Below the pieces are notes generated by a model, which saw nothing but the letters and a program-made list of their open reading frames with translations, did not search any database and had not been told where the DNA came from. From positions 1-39,702 of the forward strand of contig NZ_JAAVVZ010000023.1 in assembly GCF_023910635.1 (NCBI RefSeq): a stretch of 39,702 nucleotides of DNA, read 5' to 3'. Both the position numbers and the translations under genes were made by a program. Each line of letters opens with the position of its first letter. Position 1 is the stretch's first letter. Of this stretch, positions 35,315-39,702 are shown one piece after another. Source of the stretch: Sphingorhabdus sp. (GTDB lineage Bacteria; Pseudomonadota; Alphaproteobacteria; Sphingomonadales; Sphingomonadaceae).

Positions 35315-36447
35315 CCATGACGGCTTTGGTGGGCGCGCGCATACTTGCGGGCAATATTTGGCATGAAGAGCATGCGCTTATCGTCAGCAATGGCAACATC
35401 AAAGCTTTGGTGTCGGCAAATGCCTTGCCGGACAATGTGTCAGTGCAAAGACTTGACGGTGGCATGCTTTTACCCGGTTTTATTGATACGCAAGTGAACG
35501 GCGGCGGGGGCGTCCTGTTCAACGACCAGCCGACCGTTGAAGGCATAACCGCCATCGTCGAGGCGCATCGAAAATTCGGCACGACTGCGATGTTGCCAAC
35601 ATTGATCAGTGACGATCTTGACGTTATCGCCAAGGCTGTCGCTGCCGTCGATGATGCTATCAAGGCCGGTGTTCCGGGGATTGTAGGAATACATATCGAA
35701 GGCCCGTTTCTCAATGCAGGCAAGCACGGAATCCATGATTCCCAGAAATTCCGGCTACTGGATGACGAAGCGATCTCACTTTTGTCCTCCCTGCAATATG
35801 GAAGGACGCTGGTCACGCTTGCGCCAGAGCTTGCGCCTCCAGGAGCCATCGCCGCGCTGGTAAAAGGTGGCGTCATAGTTGCTGCAGGGCATACGCTGGC
35901 AACTTATGATGACATGAAGCGGGCGATCAACGAAGGTCTGTCTGGCGTCACCCATCTGTTCAACGCGATGACGCAGATGGACAGCCGAGCGCCCGGCGTC
36001 GTGGGAGCCAGTCTCGACAGCGATCTCGTCTGCGGAATCATCGTTGACGGACATCATGTCCACCCCGCATCGCTGCGCGCAGCATATCGTGCCAAGGGTA
36101 GTAACGGACTGATGCTTGTCACAGATGCGATGCCCACCGTCGGCTCTCCCATCAAGGAATTCACAGTGAGTGAAACCCATGTAACGGCCAGCGAAGGTAT
36201 GTTGCGCTCCGGCGATGGCACACTCGCTGGCTCCGATCTCGATATGGCCAGCGCGGTAAGAAATTGCGTACAACTGATGCAGACTGATCTCGGTTCGGCT
36301 TCCCGAATGGCAAGTGCCACGCCTGCAGAATTTTTGGGACTTGGTCACGCGCACGGTCAGATAGCCGCCGGATTTAGGGCAGATCTCGTTCATCTCGACG
36401 ACAGACTCAACGTCAGGAATGTCTGGATAGCGGGCAAAAACGCATGA
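35311..36447 (+). CDS. nagA: N-acetylglucosamine-6-phosphate deacetylase
   Basis: A 378-residue amidohydrolase-fold enzyme that removes acetate from GlcNAc-6-P to give glucosamine-6-P. Seen are MLLPGFIDTQVNGGGGVLFN, the metal ligand Glu in GIHIEGPFLN, the histidines in VAAGHTLATYDD and GVTHLFNAMTQM, and the catalytic Asp in VTDAMPTVGSP. The start overlaps the nagB-II stop (ATGA), and its own stop overlaps the GH84 start, indicating translational coupling. A second ATG two codons into the gene (35317) is an alternative start. Confidence 0.96.
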   Translation: MTMTALVGARILAGNIWHEEHALIVSNGNIKALVSANALPDNVSVQRLDGGMLLPGFIDTQVNGGGGVLFNDQPTVEGITAIVEAHRKFGTTAMLPTLISDDLDVIAKAVAAVDDAIKAGVPGIVGIHIEGPFLNAGKHGIHDSQKFRLLDDEAISLLSSLQYGRTLVTLAPELAPPGAIAALVKGGVIVAAGHTLATYDDMKRAINEGLSGVTHLFNAMTQMDSRAPGVVGASLDSDLVCGIIVDGHHVHPASLRAAYRAKGSNGLMLVTDAMPTVGSPIKEFTVSETHVTASEGMLRSGDGTLAGSDLDMASAVRNCVQLMQTDLGSASRMASATPAEFLGLGHAHGQIAAGFRADLVHLDDRLNVRNVWIAGKNA

Positions 36448-37508
36448 TGCCCGAGCTGGGCGTTATCGAGGGCTATTTTGGCCGTGCGTGGAGTTGGGAA
36501 GATCGCGCTGAAGTCATCAACAGACTCGCGCCTATAGGCTATGCATTCTTCCATTACGCGCCCAAAATCGACAGCCATCTGCGCCGCAACTGGCGTAACA
36601 TACATGACGAGGCGGACACGAAAAATCTTCGGCGCTTTGTCGAGCACTGCGCAAGCCACCGTGTCAAGTCAGGTATCGGATTATCGCCTTATGGCGCGCA
36701 TATCAATTTTGACCGCACGACCAAGGATGCGTTGAAGGCAAAGATCGCCTATCTCAATATGATTGGCATAGACGATCTCGTGATCCTGTTTGACGACATG
36801 CGTGGCGATTATGCCGATCTTGCCGAGCGACAGGCCGAAATAATTGATTTCGCCATTGGGTGCAGCAAAGCATCACGCTTTTTCATGTGCCCGAGCTATT
36901 ATTCCGACGATCCTTTGCTCGACCGCGTCTTCGGGCAAAGACCGGAAGCTTACCTGGAAACGCTCGGAAAGCTTCTGGACCCGGCTATTTCCGTCTACTG
37001 GACCGGTGAGGAAGTATGCTCTCGCGAATTCGGCGTCGGTCATCTTGTCAGTGTTGCGGAACGACTGGGCCGCAAGCCGTCTATTTGGGATAATTATCCT
37101 GTGAATGACGGACCACGGATGTCAAACCATCTGCATCTGCGGGCATTCACCGGCCGTCCCTCAGCCATGGGATCCCATATCGCACATCATGCAATCAATC
37201 CTGCATCGCAGCCGATACTGAGCTGCGTTCCGGCGCTGACCTTGCCGTTATGCTATCGCAGAGGGGAGGCATATAGTTACGCGGCGGCATTTGCCGAAGC
37301 AGCGACTGCCGTCTGCGGAACCGACTTCGCCCTCCTACTTCAGGAAGACCTCAATCTGCTAGAAGACCGGGGCCTGTCGGACATTGCCGATAGGCTAGCT
37401 GAGGTTCGTCAGAAATATGCTTCCGTCGACCATCCGGCAGCGAGAGAGATCGTTGACTGGCTGTCTGGAGGCTATGCGATTACTGGCGAGATGCTTCGGA
37501 CCCAATAG
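36444..37508 (+). CDS. GH84-family beta-N-acetylglucosaminidase-like protein
   Basis: A 354-residue TIM-barrel glycosidase related to bacterial NagJ/BtGH84 and eukaryotic O-GlcNAcase. The N-terminal strand GVIEGYFGRAWSW matches the family's GxxEGFYGxPW. Next come YAPKIDSHLRRNWR and the catalytic aspartate pair in VILFDDM (Asp117-Asp118). WDNYPVND provides the conserved asparagine that positions the substrate. There is no signal peptide and no extra domain, so it should act in the cytoplasm, which is unusual. It is coupled to nagA by a four-base overlap and converges with the kinase gene, overlapping its 3' end by 29 bases. The likely job is release of GlcNAc from imported disaccharides. Confidence 0.86.
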   Translation: MMPELGVIEGYFGRAWSWEDRAEVINRLAPIGYAFFHYAPKIDSHLRRNWRNIHDEADTKNLRRFVEHCASHRVKSGIGLSPYGAHINFDRTTKDALKAKIAYLNMIGIDDLVILFDDMRGDYADLAERQAEIIDFAIGCSKASRFFMCPSYYSDDPLLDRVFGQRPEAYLETLGKLLDPAISVYWTGEEVCSREFGVGHLVSVAERLGRKPSIWDNYPVNDGPRMSNHLHLRAFTGRPSAMGSHIAHHAINPASQPILSCVPALTLPLCYRRGEAYSYAAAFAEAATAVCGTDFALLLQEDLNLLEDRGLSDIADRLAEVRQKYASVDHPAAREIVDWLSGGYAITGEMLRTQ

Positions 37509-38361
37509 GGCGGCCCGCAAGTATCAAAGCGCCATCAAGTGCATCACCTAGAGCATCCTGCAGTTGCGCAACAATCCGCACGCGCAGCCAGGGCTTCATC
37601 CGTTCCGCAAGTCCGCCCATCAAAACGCATCGTGGTGCTCCGCGTGAAATAATGGTCTCGATAAATCTTTCGATATGCAGCGCCGCATCGCGAACAATTG
37701 ACAAGGCGATTTCGTCACCATTGTCGGCATAGTCCATCACCAGCGGAGCAAAGCGCGCGTAATCGCCCGGCGCTGCGTCATCCATCCAAGCGATTACGCG
37801 CGGGATGGCATGATCGAACTGTTTTGTTACCGCCTGGCTCAACGGTGATGGCCTTGTCCTGCCGTCCAGAGCGCGCAAAGCATGCCTGATGGCACTCAGA
37901 CCTAGCGCCGCGCCGCTCCCTTCGTCGGATATCGGAAACCCGTACCCACCGATACTGAAGCTGTCTTCGCCTCGCTTAACCAGACTGACGCTGCCTGTTC
38001 CGATAATCAGAATGGCGCCGTCACCACCCCTATGCGCACCCAAATTGGCGATCATTGCATCGCTTGTAAACTGGACGTTCGCGAACGGGAAAGCTAGTGC
38101 CTGAATTTCGGGCTTCATTCCCATGCGGTTAATGCCTGCAATACCCATGCCGCAACGGATTTTGCGCGCATCCTCCTCGCTCAAGCCGGCTGCGCGGACT
38201 GCCTGCATTGAAACGTGAAGCAACGTGGTATGGAGGTTATCGAGACCGATGCGCGTATTCGCCGGTCCCGCATTGCCCGAACCCAGCACATTGCCGTGCT
38301 CGTCAGTCAATCTCGATTTGCTCGAAGTGCCGCCGGCATCTACTCCAAGAAACAGGTTCAT
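37480..38361 (-). CDS. BadF/BadG-type sugar kinase, probable N-acetylglucosamine kinase
   Basis: A 293-residue ASKHA-fold kinase. The phosphate-binding loops are visible: FLGVDAGGTSSKSRLTDEHG at the N-terminus, ILIIGTGSVSLV in the middle and SDEGSGAALGLSAIRHAL after it. BadF-type members include human NAGK and bacterial GlcNAc and glucosamine kinases. The gene overlaps anmK by four bases and lies in the amino-sugar locus, so GlcNAc to GlcNAc-6-P is the best guess. That step is needed here because no phosphotransferase system is present. Glucosamine or MurNAc are alternative substrates. Confidence 0.85.
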   Translation of the reverse strand: MNLFLGVDAGGTSSKSRLTDEHGNVLGSGNAGPANTRIGLDNLHTTLLHVSMQAVRAAGLSEEDARKIRCGMGIAGINRMGMKPEIQALAFPFANVQFTSDAMIANLGAHRGGDGAILIIGTGSVSLVKRGEDSFSIGGYGFPISDEGSGAALGLSAIRHALRALDGRTRPSPLSQAVTKQFDHAIPRVIAWMDDAAPGDYARFAPLVMDYADNGDEIALSIVRDAALHIERFIETIISRGAPRCVLMGGLAERMKPWLRVRIVAQLQDALGDALDGALILAGRPIGSEASRQ

Positions 38362-39476
38362 GCTGATACCTTTTCTGCTAAGATTTGGTCGGGCTTTGTT
38401 AGCACTCCGCCGGACATTGGCTCTGCGACGCCGGTGGTGCCGGGATATGTTATCGGCAATCTATGTAGACAACGATAGGCAAGATACGCAAATCCTTGCG
38501 CCTCAATTGCATCGCCATCCCTGCCGAGTTCGTCGGTCAGCACAGTTGGGATTCCGCAGTATGTTTCGATCATTCGGATCATCGTATCATTCTTGCGTCC
38601 GCCGCCGCATACAATCAAGCGTTGTGGCATGGCGGGGAAATGTTTCAGTCCCATGGCGACGGCTTTGGCGGAAAATGCTGTTAAGGTGGCAGCGCCGTCG
38701 TTGGCTGAAAGTCCGTCAACTAAATCTAGACTAAAGTCTTTACGGTCCAGCGACTTTGGAACCGAAGCAGAAAAGAACGGATGGTCGAGCATTGCGTGCA
38801 ATGCCTTTTGGTCGACCGTCCCATTGGCTGCGAATTCACCACCTTCATCGAACGGATAGTTTGTTTTTCGAGACATCCAGTCGTCGATTAAAGCGCTCGC
38901 CATTCCGCAGTCAAACGCATGGAGCGCGCCGTCTGTGCCGATAAATGTGAGGTTTGCAACCCCGCCAAGATTGAGCACAGCCACTGGCTGCGAAGTATCT
39001 GCAAACAGAGCACGGTGAAATACGGGGATGAGAGGAGCCCCTTGGCCACCGAACATTACATCAAAGTTGCGCATATTGGACATTACCGGAATGTTCAGTT
39101 GGTTCGCCAAAAACGCAGGATTTCCAATTTGCCAGGTCCAACCCAAGTCGGCACGATGCGCAATTGTATGGCCATGCAACCCGATCGCAGCGATTTCATT
39201 CGCTGATACGCCTGACCTAGCGAGCAAGGCTTCGCTAACTGCGAGATGCCGTTCATCAAGCAACTTTTCACAATAGTCTATCGCCGGGCTGGCTAAAGGT
39301 TGCTTGCTGCCCATTGCAATATCGCATGCATCGGAAATCACGGCTTTCAGGCTCTCGGGGTACGGCTCAAACTGAAAGGCGACAGATTCGACCGCATTGA
39401 GACCGTCGGTTTTGATAAGCGCGGCATCAACACCATCGCGCGAGGTTCCAGACATAAGTCCGATAACAAACTGCAT
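38358..39476 (-). CDS. anmK: Anhydro-N-acetylmuramic acid kinase
   Basis: A 372-residue kinase from the ATG at 39476, chosen because GAGTAGG lies six bases upstream; a GTG five codons earlier is less likely. AnmK opens the 1,6-anhydro ring of anhydroMurNAc and phosphorylates it to MurNAc-6-P, the MurQ substrate. The family signature GLMSGTSRDGVDAAL is at residues 5-19, with INLPCxx-like AVLNLGGVANLTFIG, DCGMAS and LIVCGGGRKN further on. Operator C lies 21 bases upstream. Together with MurQ it forms the classical anhydroMurNAc recycling route. Confidence 0.96.
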   Translation of the reverse strand: MQFVIGLMSGTSRDGVDAALIKTDGLNAVESVAFQFEPYPESLKAVISDACDIAMGSKQPLASPAIDYCEKLLDERHLAVSEALLARSGVSANEIAAIGLHGHTIAHRADLGWTWQIGNPAFLANQLNIPVMSNMRNFDVMFGGQGAPLIPVFHRALFADTSQPVAVLNLGGVANLTFIGTDGALHAFDCGMASALIDDWMSRKTNYPFDEGGEFAANGTVDQKALHAMLDHPFFSASVPKSLDRKDFSLDLVDGLSANDGAATLTAFSAKAVAMGLKHFPAMPQRLIVCGGGRKNDTMIRMIETYCGIPTVLTDELGRDGDAIEAQGFAYLAYRCLHRLPITYPGTTGVAEPMSGGVLTKPDQILAEKVSA

Positions 39477-39496
39477 TACTAACCTACTCACCGCAT

Positions 39497-39516
39497 ATTG
39501 GTATTATATTGGTATA
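39497..39516. promoter_or_regulatory. Amino-sugar regulon operator, copy C
   Basis: ATTGGTATTATATTGGTATA, again two units at an 11-base period, 21 bases upstream of anmK. On the minus strand it contains TATAAT (39508-39503), a likely -10 element for anmK, so binding would block transcription. Confidence 0.7.
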
Positions 39517-39702
39517 TAAGATGGCTGATTCGATGTCCATTGCTATTGTTGTATCGTGATCGCAATAGACACTCTCGCGTACAGAAATCACCTATAGTAA
39601 TAGCCAAGAAGCTTCAGCGACACGTTAGCACTACTTTGGCAGATTTGTAATTTAGGGGATTCCCTTTTTGTCCGATCGGTGATTCATAGGGAGCTAGCTT
39701 AT
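39517..39702. other. Right flank, no gene seen
   Basis: No coding sequence is recognisable in this last stretch. It probably leads into the promoter of a gene beyond the window. Confidence 0.4.

Noticed and set aside
1-39702. CRISPR array, tRNA, rRNA or riboswitch
   Set aside because: No regularly spaced repeats, cloverleaf-like segments or known aptamer patterns were recognised on reading both strands.

Overview
The window looks like chromosomal DNA of a sphingomonad-type alphaproteobacterium (Sphingomonadales). This rests on three large TonB-dependent receptors with the VVTAQ/VVTG-type TonB boxes typical of the group, each next to a catabolic gene set, on a nag gene set with NagX and a SIS-type NagB, and on moderate G+C. 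Genus is not assignable; a Sphingorhabdus/Sphingopyxis-like genome is a guess. No rRNA, tRNA, CRISPR array, transposase or integrase is visible.

Layout. (1) 640-5448: a tandem-domain TetR regulator (-) divergent from a TonB-dependent receptor and a beta-lactamase-fold esterase (+); the shared intergenic region holds near-identical direct repeats and an inverted repeat, probably the regulator's operators. (2) 5865-19363: a large catabolic locus around a LacI-type repressor. It contains an MFS transporter, three related two-domain NTF2/SnoaL-like proteins, a bicupin, an HpcH/HpaI aldolase, a MetE-C-terminal-like zinc methyltransferase, an alpha/beta hydrolase, a HisD-family dehydrogenase, an SDR dehydrogenase and a TonB-dependent receptor. 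A 15-bp near-palindromic operator (TGACTTCGAATGCAA) occurs in all three regulatory intergenic regions, tying five transcription units into one regulon. The substrate is not recognisable, so this is the best candidate for an undescribed pathway. (3) 19653-22556: L-serine ammonia-lyase and a PLP-dependent decarboxylase-fold enzyme, convergent. (4) 23190-24936: a hipBA toxin-antitoxin pair in which hipA is broken by an in-frame TAG and a frameshift in a GC-dinucleotide run, while hipB, a good promoter and two spaced operators remain. (5) 25721-39476: a peptidoglycan amino-sugar locus with a TonB-dependent receptor, a sodium/solute symporter, MurQ, a GntR/UTRA regulator, a NagX-like membrane protein, an FAD D-lactate dehydrogenase, NagB-II, NagA, a GH84 glycosidase, a BadF-type sugar kinase and AnmK.

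How region 5 works (inference from family knowledge): imported amino sugars enter by the receptor and symporter. GH84 would cut GlcNAc from disaccharides, the BadF-type kinase phosphorylates GlcNAc, and AnmK turns anhydroMurNAc into MurNAc-6-P. MurQ splits MurNAc-6-P into GlcNAc-6-P and D-lactate, the D-lactate dehydrogenase oxidises the lactate, and NagA and NagB-II carry GlcNAc-6-P to fructose-6-P. Three copies of a 20-bp direct-repeat motif (TGGTATT repeated at an 11-bp period) lie at 25631, 34255 and 39497, in front of the transcription units of this locus, and probably bind the GntR regulator.

Genes are tightly packed, with many 1-8 bp overlaps inside operons. The gene-free stretches (1-639, 5449-5864, 19364-19652, 21024-21320, 22557-23189, 24937-25630) show little beyond one strong terminator and degenerate repeats.
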